DNA of 18,177 nt from an uncultured Dialister sp. (GCF_900541605.1 NZ_UQKJ01000028.1:1-18177); one strand, 5' to 3'; counted from the first letter of the stretch, positions 6,485-14,008 are shown. Made by a program: numbers and translations. Notes: generated from the sequence alone by a model not told the origin.

Positions 6485-7540
6485 CTACACTCTTAAAAAT
6501 TTTTTGGGAAATAGAGTCAGAATGGAAATACCATCCTGCTTTATAACAACCGTATCTTCGATACGGACTCCACCGGTTCCGGGGACGTAAACGCCAGGTT
6601 CCACGGTCTCCGTCATATGGGGTTCCAGAAGGGACGTATCCCTCTGTGCCAGTACCGGGGCTTCGTGGATTTCCAGACCCACACTGTGGCCCAGGGCATG
6701 GGTGAAATATTCTTCCAGTCCATACCGGGCAAAATATTTCCGGGCCGCCGTATCCGCCTCATTGGCGTGCATGCCGGCCTTCAGGATGCTTTCCACATAT
6801 TCATTGCATCCAAGCACTTTATCGTAAAGGAAACGCTGCCGGTCGGAAATATCTCCCACCGCCACGGTCCTTGTAATATCGGAATGGTAGCCTTTATAAA
6901 TGGCGCCAAAGTCGAAGGTAATCATTTCTCCTTCACGGATGACCTTGTCCGTAGCCGTGCCATGGGGATAGGCTCCCCGTTCACCGGAAGCCACAATGGT
7001 ATCAAAGGATTTCCCTTCAGATCCGGCCTTCAGCATCTCACATTCCAGCACCGCCTGCAGATACCGTTCGGTTACGCCGGCTTTGATATAGGGAATGGTA
7101 TTTTTAAAGCCTTCATCGGAAATCCGGCAGGCCTCTTTCAGGAGTTTCAGTTCCTCCTCCGATTTGATGCGGCGCAGGTCATCCACCGGGCAGAACTCAA
7201 AGTCCACCTCCGGCATGGCCTCATCAAAGGTGAGGTACATACGGTAGGAAAGGACGGATTCGATTCCCAGCTTCGTGACGCCATGCTTTTCAGCAAGGGA
7301 GGCCACCGTATCGGCCAGCTTCCCTTTGTAGTCCACCACCGTGAACCCTTTGGCTTCTTCCTTTGCCTGTTCTACGTAGCGGCTGTCGGTAAGGAAATAA
7401 AAGCTGTCCTTCGTCATGAAAAGATAACTGTCAGAACCGGTGAATCCACTGATATACCGTAAATTTTCATCCTTCTGCACAAAAAGGCCATTTACATGGC
7501 TCTTTTCAAGGAAATCAGAAATCAGTTGTGTAGAAATCAT
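6485..7540 (-). CDS. M24-family Xaa-Pro aminopeptidase
   Basis: Cytosolic metallopeptidase that removes an N-terminal residue preceding proline. An N-terminal creatinase-like domain (about 1-115) carries the typical LRYISGFTGSDSYLF. The pita-bread catalytic domain shows the dimetal ligands Asp210 (ITFDFGA), Asp221 (HSDITRT), His285 (HALGHSVGLEIHE), Glu314 (VEPGVY) and Glu328 (RIEDT), plus His193 in YPHGT. I prefer the ATG at 7540 (351 residues): the predicted transcript begins about 20 nt upstream and AAAGAG lies 7 nt before it. An ATG at 7558 has AGAGGG very close to it and remains possible. It is the first gene of the efp-nusB block. Alternative names are pepP, pepQ or ypdF-like. Confidence 0.93.
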   Translation of the reverse strand: MISTQLISDFLEKSHVNGLFVQKDENLRYISGFTGSDSYLFMTKDSFYFLTDSRYVEQAKEEAKGFTVVDYKGKLADTVASLAEKHGVTKLGIESVLSYRMYLTFDEAMPEVDFEFCPVDDLRRIKSEEELKLLKEACRISDEGFKNTIPYIKAGVTERYLQAVLECEMLKAGSEGKSFDTIVASGERGAYPHGTATDKVIREGEMITFDFGAIYKGYHSDITRTVAVGDISDRQRFLYDKVLGCNEYVESILKAGMHANEADTAARKYFARYGLEEYFTHALGHSVGLEIHEAPVLAQRDTSLLEPHMTETVEPGVYVPGTGGVRIEDTVVIKQDGISILTLFPKKFLRV

Positions 7541-7567
7541 AGAATCACTCTTTTCCATTACCCTCTA

Positions 7568-7596
7568 ATAATACAGTATCCGGCCCGTTTTGTCTA
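7568..7596 (-). promoter_or_regulatory. Candidate promoter of the peptidase-efp-nusB operon
   Basis: On the minus strand TAGACA (7591-7596) and TATTAT (7568-7573) are 17 bp apart, close to sigma-70 consensus. The predicted start near 7561 would place the upstream ATG (7558) almost at the RNA end, which favours the ATG at 7540 as start. It is the only promoter-like site I see ahead of the tightly packed operon. Confidence 0.5.
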
Positions 7597-7639
7597 GAAA
7601 AGATGTGATGGGAGATATGAGTGAATGCCGCTGCATAGC

Positions 7640-7856
7640 GATGAATGGGGCTGAGTGTGGTGGTTCGGTCGTCCCTAGCCCGACCGGGTTGCAGCTGCAT
7701 GCCGGGGCTGATGCCTTGGCGCAGCGGGAGCATAAAGGTAAATAGCCGCCGAAAGCGGCGGATCCACCTTATTCCCCCGGCGCGAAGCGCCCACAACCCG
7801 GTGAACAGGCGAAGCACTGTTCACCCACAACCCTTAGCCCCAGATATCCCCATGGG
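7640..7856. repeat. Family A palindromic intergenic element A5
   Basis: Outer edges are inverted: AATGGGGCTGAGTGTGG on the left and CCACAACCCTTAGCCCC on the right. Inside are GGTCG/CGACC (7667-7671/7681-7685), GCCGC/GCGGC (7745-7749/7755-7759), a GGCGC/GCGCC mini-hairpin, and GGTGAAC/GTTCACC (7800-7806/7819-7825) with the 12-nt loop aggcgaagcact. It lies between the 6S RNA candidate and the peptidase operon, and is followed by a family B element 8 bp later. Confidence 0.78.
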
Positions 7857-7863
7857 GTAACGC

Positions 7864-8030
7864 TTAAGGAAGCACTGATTAAATCGTTGTCAGATTTCAT
7901 TCTTGGATTTTTATGCAATGCGAGGAATAGCTCGACGCGAATAGCGAGCTATTCAAGGAGAGCTATGACGAAGCAGTGCATAAAAATTCTTATGAAATCT
8001 GATTCTGCGAATTAATCAGCGCTTCCTTAA
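7864..8030. mobile_element. Family B MITE-like inverted-repeat element B2
   Basis: A 167-bp element with 19-bp terminal inverted repeats, one mismatch: TTAAGGAAGCACTGATTAA (7864-7882) and TTAATCAGCGCTTCCTTAA (8012-8030). Next inside are imperfect arms CAGATTTCAT.../...ATGAAATCTG and GATTTTTATGCA/TGCATAAAAATT. A perfect central 10-bp hairpin GAATAGCTCG/CGAGCTATTC (7925-7934/7945-7954) follows. The core around CGACGCGAATAGCGAGCTATT matches the corresponding part of B1 closely (CGACCCGATTAGCGAGCTATT). It encodes no protein. It lies immediately downstream of the 6S RNA terminator. Confidence 0.72.
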
Positions 8031-8043
8031 ATCATTCGCATGC

Positions 8044-8073
8044 AAAAAGGAGCTGTGAGTTCACAGCTCCTTT
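8044..8073 (-). terminator. Rho-independent terminator
   Basis: On the minus strand a perfect 13-bp stem, AAAGGAGCTGTGA (8061-8073) against TCACAGCTCCTTT (8046-8058), with the innermost pairs likely open as a small loop, is followed by a run of five T. It ends the non-coding RNA transcribed from 8264 and any read-through from aspS. Confidence 0.85.
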
Positions 8074-8264
8074 GAGGTTTCATAGCCCCACCATGTCGTT
8101 AATTGCCGTATTTTGAGTCTGCATATTTGCAGGTGGGTGTCATCGTGAAGGGCTTGTTGTCAGTCCCCTTGCGGGGCATTGACTCATCGATTCAGCTCAG
8201 GACTCCCGTTATAAAGGTGTTGGTTCAAAATAAGAAGGCTTGGCGTGCACAGCAGGGTTCCTTC
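8044..8264 (-). ncRNA. ssrS: 6S RNA candidate (RNA polymerase regulator)
   Basis: 6S RNA binds the housekeeping RNA polymerase holoenzyme by imitating an open promoter. The ~260-bp gap downstream of aspS has no convincing ORF, but has its own promoter and a strong terminator, giving an RNA of about 220 nt (about 190 before the terminator stem). It shows an apical hairpin with a GCAA tetraloop closed by CCCC/GGGG inside GUCA/UGAC (8159-8183). It also has a small hairpin CUGCA-aaua-UGCAG (8119-8132) on the 3' side of a presumed central bubble. The segments GAGUCCUGAGC (8195-8205) and GAUGACACCCACC before that hairpin recall GUCCCCUGAGC and CGACACAUUCACC of E. coli 6S, from memory. B. subtilis 6S-1 also lies next to aspS (aspS-yrvM gap). 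I could not find a long closing stem by eye. Confidence 0.72.
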
Positions 8265-8270
8265 ACAGAT

Positions 8271-8299
8271 AGTGTAGCAAAATCAGAATGATTTTACAA
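8271..8299 (-). promoter_or_regulatory. Promoter of the 6S RNA candidate
   Basis: On the minus strand TTGTAA (8294-8299) and TACACT (8271-8276) with a 17-bp spacer lie 33 bp past the aspS stop codon. Initiation would be at a G near 8264. Confidence 0.6.
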
Positions 8300-8331
8300 G
8301 TCTGTTACAGGTTAAATTAGAAATTTACAAC

Positions 8332-10140
8332 TCAGGCCTTTTCGAAGAGGTCCTTTTCTTTCTTGATATCCACTTTGATGTGGAGTTCTTTCAGCTGCTT
8401 GTCAGCAACTGTGGACGGTGCCTGGGTCAGAGGATCAATGGCGCTCTGGGTCTTCGGGAAGGCGATGACATCACGGATGGAATCCAGGTGCAGCATCAGC
8501 ATGACGAGACGGTCCAGGCCGAGGGCAATGCCTGCATGGGGCGGAGCACCGTACTTGAAAGCATCCAGGAGGAAGCCGAACTTCTGCTGAGCTTCTTCAT
8601 CGGAAATACCGATGGCTTCGAAGACCTTCTTCTGCAGGTCTTCCTGGTAAATACGGAGGGAACCGCCGCCGGCTTCGACGCCGTTCAGGACCATATCATA
8701 GGCCTTGGCATAGACCTTGGAGGGGTCGGTGAGGAGGTACTGCACATCTTCATCCCGAGGTGCGGTGAATGGATGATGTTCAGCTACATAGCGGTGTTCT
8801 TCTTCGCTGTATTCGAACATGGGGAAATCGGTGACCCAGCGGAAGCAGAATTCGTTGGGATCGATGAGATTCATGCGGCGTCCCATTTCCAGACGCAGTT
8901 CGCCAAGGGCCTGGGCAACCACCTTCGGCTTGTCGGCGATGATGAGGACCAGGTCGCCCTTTTCCGCTTCGCAGGCTTTGCCGATTTCGCGAATCTTGTC
9001 TTCTCCGAGGAACTTGGTAATCTGGCATTTCAGGCTTCCGTCTTCGTTGAAGCCGATCCATGCAAGACCTTTGGCGCCATAGTGGCCTACATAGTCCACA
9101 AGGCCATCCAGTTCACGGCGGGGAATACCGGCATCCCCTTTGACATTGATGGCTTTAACGACGCCGCCATTGTCAAGGACGGAACGGAATACCTTGAATC
9201 CCGTATCCCGGAGCAGGTCGGAAATGTTGTAGAAATGCATATCAAAACGGAGATCCGGTTTATCGGAACCGTAGAGATTCATGGCATCGTCCCATTTGAT
9301 TCTCTTGAAGGGGATTTCAATGTCCCGGTTCAGGACTTTCTTGAAGACCCGCTGCATCATGTGTTCCATGAGGTCCAGGATGAAGTCCTGGTCTTCAAAG
9401 GACAGTTCCATATCCAGCTGGGTGAATTCAGGCTGGCGGTCAGCACGAAGGTCTTCATCACGGAAGCAGCGGGCTACCTGGAAGTACCGTTCCAGACCGG
9501 ATACCATGAGCAGCTGTTTAAAGAGCTGCGGGGACTGGGGCAGTGCATAGAATTTTCCCGGGTTTACACGGCTCGGTACCAGGTAATCTCTGGCGCCTTC
9601 CGGTGTGCTCTTTGTGAGCATAGGAGTTTCAATTTCCAGGAAATCATGTTCATCCAGGAACGTTCTCATTTCATGGACAATCTTATGGCGCATGATGAGA
9701 TGGTTCTGCATTTCCGGACGGCGGAGGTCGATGTAACGGTATTTGAGACGTACGTTTTCATCGACGTCAATGCCATCTTCCACGTAGAATGGCGGGGTCT
9801 TCGCCTTGTTCAGGATGCGGAGTTCGGAAACTACCACTTCCACCTTGCCGGTCTTCATCTTCGGGTTCACCGTGTCTTCGCTTCTTTCACGGACTTTGCC
9901 CTTCACTGCCAGCACGTATTCGCTGCGAACGGCTTCAGCTTTGTGGAAAGCTTCTTCCCCGTACTGTGGGCTCATGACGAGCTGTACAATACCGCTTCTG
10001 TCACGGAGATCAATGAAAATCAGACCGCCGTGGTCACGGCGGGTATTTACCCAGCCGGCCAGTGTCAATTCTTTGCCAACATCATTTTCGCTTACTTTAC
10101 CGCATCCGCAGGATCGTTTCATCCCTGCCATTGTTTCCAT
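8332..10140 (-). CDS. aspS: Aspartyl-tRNA synthetase
   Basis: Class IIb synthetase that charges tRNA-Asp. An N-terminal OB anticodon-binding domain begins KELTLAGWVNTRRDHGGLIF. Then come class II motif 2 (FRDEDLRADRQPEFTQLD), the bacterial GAD insertion domain in the middle, and motif 3 (GIALGLDRLVMLM) near the C-terminus. The length, 602 residues, is that of bacterial-type AspRS. I place the start at 10140 because AGAGGTG lies 7 nt upstream; the frame is open a further 84 nt, but that stretch includes the likely promoter and leader. Whether the enzyme is discriminating or also charges tRNA-Asn cannot be told from what I can see. It follows hisS by about 110 bp, the usual Firmicutes pairing. 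Confidence 0.97.
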   Translation of the reverse strand: METMAGMKRSCGCGKVSENDVGKELTLAGWVNTRRDHGGLIFIDLRDRSGIVQLVMSPQYGEEAFHKAEAVRSEYVLAVKGKVRERSEDTVNPKMKTGKVEVVVSELRILNKAKTPPFYVEDGIDVDENVRLKYRYIDLRRPEMQNHLIMRHKIVHEMRTFLDEHDFLEIETPMLTKSTPEGARDYLVPSRVNPGKFYALPQSPQLFKQLLMVSGLERYFQVARCFRDEDLRADRQPEFTQLDMELSFEDQDFILDLMEHMMQRVFKKVLNRDIEIPFKRIKWDDAMNLYGSDKPDLRFDMHFYNISDLLRDTGFKVFRSVLDNGGVVKAINVKGDAGIPRRELDGLVDYVGHYGAKGLAWIGFNEDGSLKCQITKFLGEDKIREIGKACEAEKGDLVLIIADKPKVVAQALGELRLEMGRRMNLIDPNEFCFRWVTDFPMFEYSEEEHRYVAEHHPFTAPRDEDVQYLLTDPSKVYAKAYDMVLNGVEAGGGSLRIYQEDLQKKVFEAIGISDEEAQQKFGFLLDAFKYGAPPHAGIALGLDRLVMLMLHLDSIRDVIAFPKTQSAIDPLTQAPSTVADKQLKELHIKVDIKKEKDLFEKA

Positions 10141-10229
10141 ATAAGAGCACCTCTTTAAAAATTTATTTAAACCTCCCGGTCCCCTCTTCTCAGAAGGAAG
10201 GGTGCCTGAAAGGTTTGAAATCAATACAG

Positions 10230-10238
10230 ATTATACCA
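10230..10238 (-). promoter_or_regulatory. Extended -10 promoter element upstream of aspS
   Basis: On the minus strand TGGTATAAT (10230-10238) is a perfect TGN-TATAAT extended -10, placed just after the hisS stop codon. No good -35 is visible, which an extended -10 tolerates. It would give aspS its own transcript with a leader of about 80 nt that ends in the AGAGGTG ribosome-binding site. Confidence 0.5.
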
Positions 10239-10248
10239 TAACTCCCTG

Positions 10249-11514
10249 TTATTTGGAGTCCTGTTCTTCTTTGGCAATGTAAGATGCCACTTCTCCGAAG
10301 GGAATGTCCTTCTGGGAGCTGTCAGCCATGTTCTTTACAGCGGCCGCGCCCTTTTCCAGTTCGTTGCTGCCGATGATGACTGTAAACTGGGATCCCAGCT
10401 TGCCGGACTGTTTCATCTGGCCCTTCAGGCTTCTTCCCTGGAGGTCCATGTCAGCAAGGACACCAAGACGGCGGAGTTCTTCCTGGATCTTGAATCCCTC
10501 TGCCACCGCTTCTTCCCCGAGGGCTGCAATGTACACATGTTTCTTTGCCTTCGGTTCCGGGATAAGATGCTGCATTTCCAGAGCCAGCAGCAGCCGTTCC
10601 AGTCCGATAGCAAAGCCGATGCCCGGTGTGGAAGGACCGCCGATTTCTTCGACCAGTCCGTCGTACCGGCCGCCGCCGCATACAGCGCTCTGGGCGCCGA
10701 GGGGCGGATACTGGATTTCAAAGGCCGTATTGGTATAGTAATCCAGGCCCCGAACGAGGCGGGGATCTACGGTATAGGAAATACCGAGGGCATCGAGATA
10801 TTTCTTCACCGCATCAAATTTAGCCCGGCAGTCGTCGCAGAGATAGTCTGTGATTTCCGGTGCTCCTACGGAAGCCCGCTTGCATCCTTCTTCCTTGCAG
10901 TCCAGGATGCGGAGGGGATTCTTATAGAGCCGTTCCTTGCAGTCATCACAGAGCTGGTCCTTCTTTGCTTCGAAGAATTCAATGAGTTTCTTCCTGTACG
11001 CCGGACGGCAGTTCTTATCACCGATGGAATTCAGATGAAGGTCCAGGTCCTTCAGGCCCAGGCGGTGGAAGATTTCGCAGGCCATGGCAATGACTTCTGC
11101 ATCTGCCAGCGGAGAAGAAGCGCCAAGCACTTCCAGACCGAACTGGTGGAATTCCCTGTACCGTCCGGCCTGGGGACGGTCGTAGCGGAACATGGACCCG
11201 ATGTAGAACATCTTATGCACCTGCTGGTCCCCGTACATCTTGTGTTCCAGATATGCACGGACGGCGGATGCCGTATTTTCAGGACGCAGGGTGACCGAAC
11301 GGCCGCCCCGGTCCGTGAATGTATACATTTCTTTCGTTACCACGTCTGTGGTGTCGCCGATGCCCCGCTGGAACAGTTCGGTGGCTTCAATAATAGGAGT
11401 CCTGATTTCCTTATACCCGTAACGGGCACAAACATCGCGGATAACTCCTTCCATATAATCCCACTTGTACATTTCTTCAGGCAGAATATCATGGGTTCCT
11501 TTTAATGCCTGCAT
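10249..11514 (-). CDS. hisS: Histidyl-tRNA synthetase
   Basis: Class II synthetase that charges tRNA-His. From the chosen start it has 421 residues. The N-terminus MQALKGTHDILPEE is diagnostic. LRPENT is at 77-82, motif 2 GSMFRYDRPQAGRYREFHQ at 106-124, the histidine-specific RGLDYYT at 255-261, GGGRYDG at 280-286, and motif 3 GIGFAIGLERL at 298-308. A C-terminal anticodon-binding domain follows. The insertion domain carries six cysteines (189, 192, 206, 211, 226, 229) in CxxC-type spacing, a possible zinc site that also occurs in clostridial-type HisRS. The start is at 11514 because AGAGGTG lies 6 nt upstream; an earlier in-frame start would precede the ribosome-binding site. Confidence 0.97.
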   Translation of the reverse strand: MQALKGTHDILPEEMYKWDYMEGVIRDVCARYGYKEIRTPIIEATELFQRGIGDTTDVVTKEMYTFTDRGGRSVTLRPENTASAVRAYLEHKMYGDQQVHKMFYIGSMFRYDRPQAGRYREFHQFGLEVLGASSPLADAEVIAMACEIFHRLGLKDLDLHLNSIGDKNCRPAYRKKLIEFFEAKKDQLCDDCKERLYKNPLRILDCKEEGCKRASVGAPEITDYLCDDCRAKFDAVKKYLDALGISYTVDPRLVRGLDYYTNTAFEIQYPPLGAQSAVCGGGRYDGLVEEIGGPSTPGIGFAIGLERLLLALEMQHLIPEPKAKKHVYIAALGEEAVAEGFKIQEELRRLGVLADMDLQGRSLKGQMKQSGKLGSQFTVIIGSNELEKGAAAVKNMADSSQKDIPFGEVASYIAKEEQDSK

Positions 11515-11619
11515 AACCACACCTCTTTGGTTCAGCCCTGCCAACCACGCAGGAAACTGAAAAAATGATCTTTTGGAAAAAGAAATAGCTATTCCTTTTC
11601 GGTTACATTAACAAACTAA

Positions 11620-11649
11620 ATTGTACCATCTTACAGGGTACATTGGCAA
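11620..11649 (-). promoter_or_regulatory. Promoter of hisS with overlapping dyad
   Basis: On the minus strand TTGCCA (11644-11649) and TACAAT (11620-11625), spacer 18 bp, lie about 100 bp upstream of hisS. Between them is an inverted repeat, TGTACC (11622-11627) and GGTACA (11637-11642), which overlaps the -10 and fills the spacer. This position suits a repressor or a MerR-like activator, but no regulator is implied directly. Confidence 0.5.
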
Positions 11650-11689
11650 ATAATTGTTGGAATATTGCGGCAGAGCTGCCGAGTTGATC

Positions 11690-11823
11690 CCCATTCGTAT
11701 GAATAGTTCATAAGGGGGACGGGGACATAAATTGGGCAGCCGCCTTTGGCGGCAGATGCACCTTAGCCCCCGGTGCGAAGCATCTGCCAGCCCACCACCC
11801 TTAGCCCCATACACCCATTTGGA
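11690..11823. repeat. Family A palindromic intergenic element A6 (reduced)
   Basis: A smaller copy with GCCGCC/GGCGGC (11739-11744/11748-11753) beside a 9-bp stem GGCAGATGC/GCATCTGCC (11751-11759/11780-11788). The right edge reads CCACCACCCTTAGCCCCATA and the left ATTCGTATGAATAGTTCATAAGGGGGA. The 12-nt-loop hairpins are absent. It lies between the Fur-family gene and the hisS promoter; the rest of this 295-bp gap holds the promoter and a small CGGCAG/CTGCCG hairpin at 11668-11681. Confidence 0.65.
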
Positions 11824-11839
11824 ACATTCCTTCATTTAA

Positions 11840-12298
11840 TTAAAGCTCATGGTTCTTCTTTGCACAGTCCTTGCAGTAGCCGTAGAACTTGAGCTGGTAA
11901 TCCACAATGTCGAAGCCGCTTTCCTTTTTGATTTTGTCCCGGATGTCATTCAGGAAATCATAGGAAAATTCAGTGACCTTGCCACAGCCCAGGCAGATGA
12001 GGTGGTGATGGGAATGGTTGATATTCCGGTCATTCAATTCGTACCGGCTCCTGCCGTCGCCGAAATCGAGCTTTTTCAGGAGTTCCAGCTGCGTGAAAAG
12101 TTCCAGAGACCGGTAAACCGTGGCCAGTCCGATATCCGGATTGTCCACCCTTACGATTTCATACACGTCTTCGGCGCTCATGTGGTTTTCCCGGCTGTCC
12201 AGGAAGGCCTGCAGGATAATCTGCCGCTGGTTTGTGAATTTATACTTATGTTCCCTGATTTTCTTCTTCAGGGTATTCATGATTGCTGTTTTCTTCAT
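11840..12298 (-). CDS. Fur-family metal-dependent transcriptional regulator
   Basis: DNA-binding dimeric regulator of the Fur/PerR/Zur family, 152 residues. A winged-helix domain covers about 15-85, with the recognition segment DIGLATVYRSLELF (55-68). The dimerisation domain carries a His-rich site (SHHHLICLGC, His97-99 with Cys102 and Cys105) and a second pair Cys142/Cys145 (CKDC), which together form the structural zinc site of the family. The sequence does not let me choose between Fur (iron), PerR (peroxide) and Zur (zinc); the HHHLICLxCGK segment is common to Fur and PerR. It begins 20 nt after the AI-2E-family gene, so it probably belongs to the same operon. A second ATG at 12280 is possible because the ribosome-binding site is weakly placed. 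Confidence 0.9.
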   Translation of the reverse strand: MKKTAIMNTLKKKIREHKYKFTNQRQIILQAFLDSRENHMSAEDVYEIVRVDNPDIGLATVYRSLELFTQLELLKKLDFGDGRSRYELNDRNINHSHHHLICLGCGKVTEFSYDFLNDIRDKIKKESGFDIVDYQLKFYGYCKDCAKKNHEL

Positions 12299-12317
12299 GC
12301 TTCTCGAAAACCTCCCG

Positions 12318-13370
12318 TTACCTGACGTTCTTATACCTGTCGTAAAACCACATGTGCTTCAGAAGAATCTGCAGTACTGCCACCAGGGGCACTGCGATGA
12401 TGGTCCCCACCACGCCGAAAAGCTTACCGCCAATCAGTACACCGGCAATAATGGATACCGGATGGACATTGATAATACTGCCCATGAGCTTCGGCATAAC
12501 GAAATGGCCATCCACCTGCTGGACAATCACGTAAAAAATAATGACCTGGAACATGACCGTGGTCCCCTGGAGCAGGCCCAGGAGCACCGGCGGAATGGCT
12601 CCGATAATAGGCCCGATGAGCGGAATGGTTTCCACAATGGCCGCCAGGAGCCCGATGACCAGGGGATAGGGTATATGAAGGGCCATCATGCCGATGAATA
12701 CCACAGTCCCCATGAGTGTCGAAAGAAGAAGCTGGCCCCGGATATAGGCATTGAGAACGAAATGGATTTCCTTGAAAAGTTCTTCCAGATGGCGGTGATA
12801 GCGGTCCGGGAAAATGTGGATGAAGGCATTTACAAAGTAGCCCCCCTTCTTCATCATGTAGAACGTGATGAAGGGAACCACAATGAGCTGCACCACAGTG
12901 GAGGCGAAGGAGAAAATGGCGGACAGACTGAACTGCGCGATTTTCAGCGTATATTCGCCGATGTCCTGGAGAATCCTGGCCAGCAGGGACTTCGCTTCCG
13001 GAGGCATAAGGCTCAGGTGGTACTGCTCTTCCAGCTGCGGAATCGCCTGCTGCACCGCTGCCAGCATTCCCGGCACGCTTTTGACGAATGCCTGGAATTC
13101 TGTAACGAACGGAACAAAAATATGGACGGCGATAAAGTAAATCACCGCAATGAAAATGGCAAAGGATGCCAGGATGGCAAAATCATAGGGGAAATGGGGT
13201 ATCTTCCATTTCTGCGCATAGTAGTAAACCCTGTGGGCCACCGGATTCAGGAGGGTGGTAATGACAAGGGATACGATGAAGGGAAACAGTACCGACGGTG
13301 CCAGAAAGAGCAGAAGGACAAAGCCCGCGGTAATGGCCACCCGCATCCAGAATTCAACGCCCCATTTCAT
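12318..13370 (-). CDS. AI-2E family (PerM/YtvI-like) membrane transporter
   Basis: Integral membrane protein of 350 residues. Hydrophobic segments lie near 10-40 (two), 63-90, 148-172, 213-231, 235-262, 272-287 and 304-340, the usual AI-2E layout, with a soluble stretch around 90-145 between the third and fourth groups. Family motifs include RGQLLLSTLMG (211-221), ETIPLIGPIIGAIPP (247-261) and VMPKLMGS..VHPVSIIAG (291-310). The family name comes from E. coli TqsA, but members include ion and sodium/proton antiporters, so the substrate is unknown. Its ATG overlaps the stop of the upstream hydrolase gene by 4 nt (ATGA). In other Firmicutes this place often holds hemZ, which is absent here. Confidence 0.9.
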   Translation of the reverse strand: MKWGVEFWMRVAITAGFVLLLFLAPSVLFPFIVSLVITTLLNPVAHRVYYYAQKWKIPHFPYDFAILASFAIFIAVIYFIAVHIFVPFVTEFQAFVKSVPGMLAAVQQAIPQLEEQYHLSLMPPEAKSLLARILQDIGEYTLKIAQFSLSAIFSFASTVVQLIVVPFITFYMMKKGGYFVNAFIHIFPDRYHRHLEELFKEIHFVLNAYIRGQLLLSTLMGTVVFIGMMALHIPYPLVIGLLAAIVETIPLIGPIIGAIPPVLLGLLQGTTVMFQVIIFYVIVQQVDGHFVMPKLMGSIINVHPVSIIAGVLIGGKLFGVVGTIIAVPLVAVLQILLKHMWFYDRYKNVR

Positions 13371-14008
13371 AAGGCTCCTCCATTCAGGAACGGGTTGCTC
13401 CGTTTTTCTTCACCAATGGTGGTCTGGTTTCCATGGCCCGAAAGGACCACCGTGGAGTCCGGAAGAATAAAGAGGTTCTTTTGGATATTCCCCACCAGTT
13501 CCTTCAGGCTGCCGCCGGGAAAGTCCGTACGGCCGATGGACCCCTGGAACAGGGAATCCCCCGTAAACACAAGGCCATCCTTTTCATCATAAAAGGAAAT
13601 ACCTCCCGGTGTATGGCCGGCGGTGTCGATGACCTTGAATGTAAAGCCGCAGGTACTGATACTATCGCCATCCTTGACCCAGTGGTCCGCATCGTCCACC
13701 AGCACCGGCGTGGGAAACATGTATGACAGGTTTTTTTCAGGGTCCCGGAGAAATTCCCGGTCCCTCCTGTCCATGTACATTTCCGCTTCCGGAAAGGCTT
13801 TCCGCAGTTCATTCATGCCAGCCATATGGTCCACGTGTCCATGGGTCAGAAGAATAGATTTCAGGTGGATTTTCTTCTCTTGAATGGCATGGATATACTG
13901 CTCCGGTGAAAAGGACGGGTCCACCACCAGTCCTTCCAGGGTTTGTTCATTATAGACGATGTAGGTATTCGTCATGAATGGTCCAAGGACCATGTACATA
14001 ATTTTCAT
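13367..14008 (-). CDS. Metallo-beta-lactamase-fold hydrolase (glyoxalase II-like)
   Basis: A 213-residue MBL-fold protein. Zinc ligands are visible: THGHVDH (55-61; His56, His58, Asp60, His61), His132 in AGHTPGG, Asp151 in FTGDSLF, and His192 in SGHGNQT. The GSIGRTDFPGG segment (156-166) is typical of the short glyoxalase II-like (YcbL-type) group, found next to dtd and relA in many Firmicutes. It lacks the long C-terminal domain of classical glyoxalase II. The natural substrate is not known, and hydroxyacylglutathione hydrolase activity is unlikely to be its main role in a Firmicute. TCAGGTG lies 7 nt before the ATG. The 150 bp upstream carries only a degenerate family A remnant. Confidence 0.92.
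   Translation of the reverse strand: MKIMYMVLGPFMTNTYIVYNEQTLEGLVVDPSFSPEQYIHAIQEKKIHLKSILLTHGHVDHMAGMNELRKAFPEAEMYMDRRDREFLRDPEKNLSYMFPTPVLVDDADHWVKDGDSISTCGFTFKVIDTAGHTPGGISFYDEKDGLVFTGDSLFQGSIGRTDFPGGSLKELVGNIQKNLFILPDSTVVLSGHGNQTTIGEEKRSNPFLNGGAL

Noticed and set aside
8044..8264. tmRNA, SRP RNA or RNase P RNA as the identity of the non-coding RNA
   Set aside because: I see no tag-peptide frame or tRNA-like ends, no SRP Alu/helix 8 signature, and no RNase P conserved core; 6S fits context and blocks better.
8103..8291. 62-codon plus-strand ORF in the aspS downstream gap
   Set aside because: It runs antisense through the 6S RNA candidate, has no ribosome-binding site, and the region is better explained by RNA structure, promoter and terminator.
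8380..10158. 592-codon plus-strand ORF antisense to aspS, and similar long antisense ORFs at 15781-17130 and 2772-3860
   Set aside because: They lie opposite strongly conserved genes (aspS, relA, ispA), show no recognisable domains, and arise from codon bias of the real genes.
10141..10248. T-box leader before aspS (and 11515-11620 before hisS)
   Set aside because: No T-box sequence, specifier stem or antiterminator is visible, and the leaders are too short.
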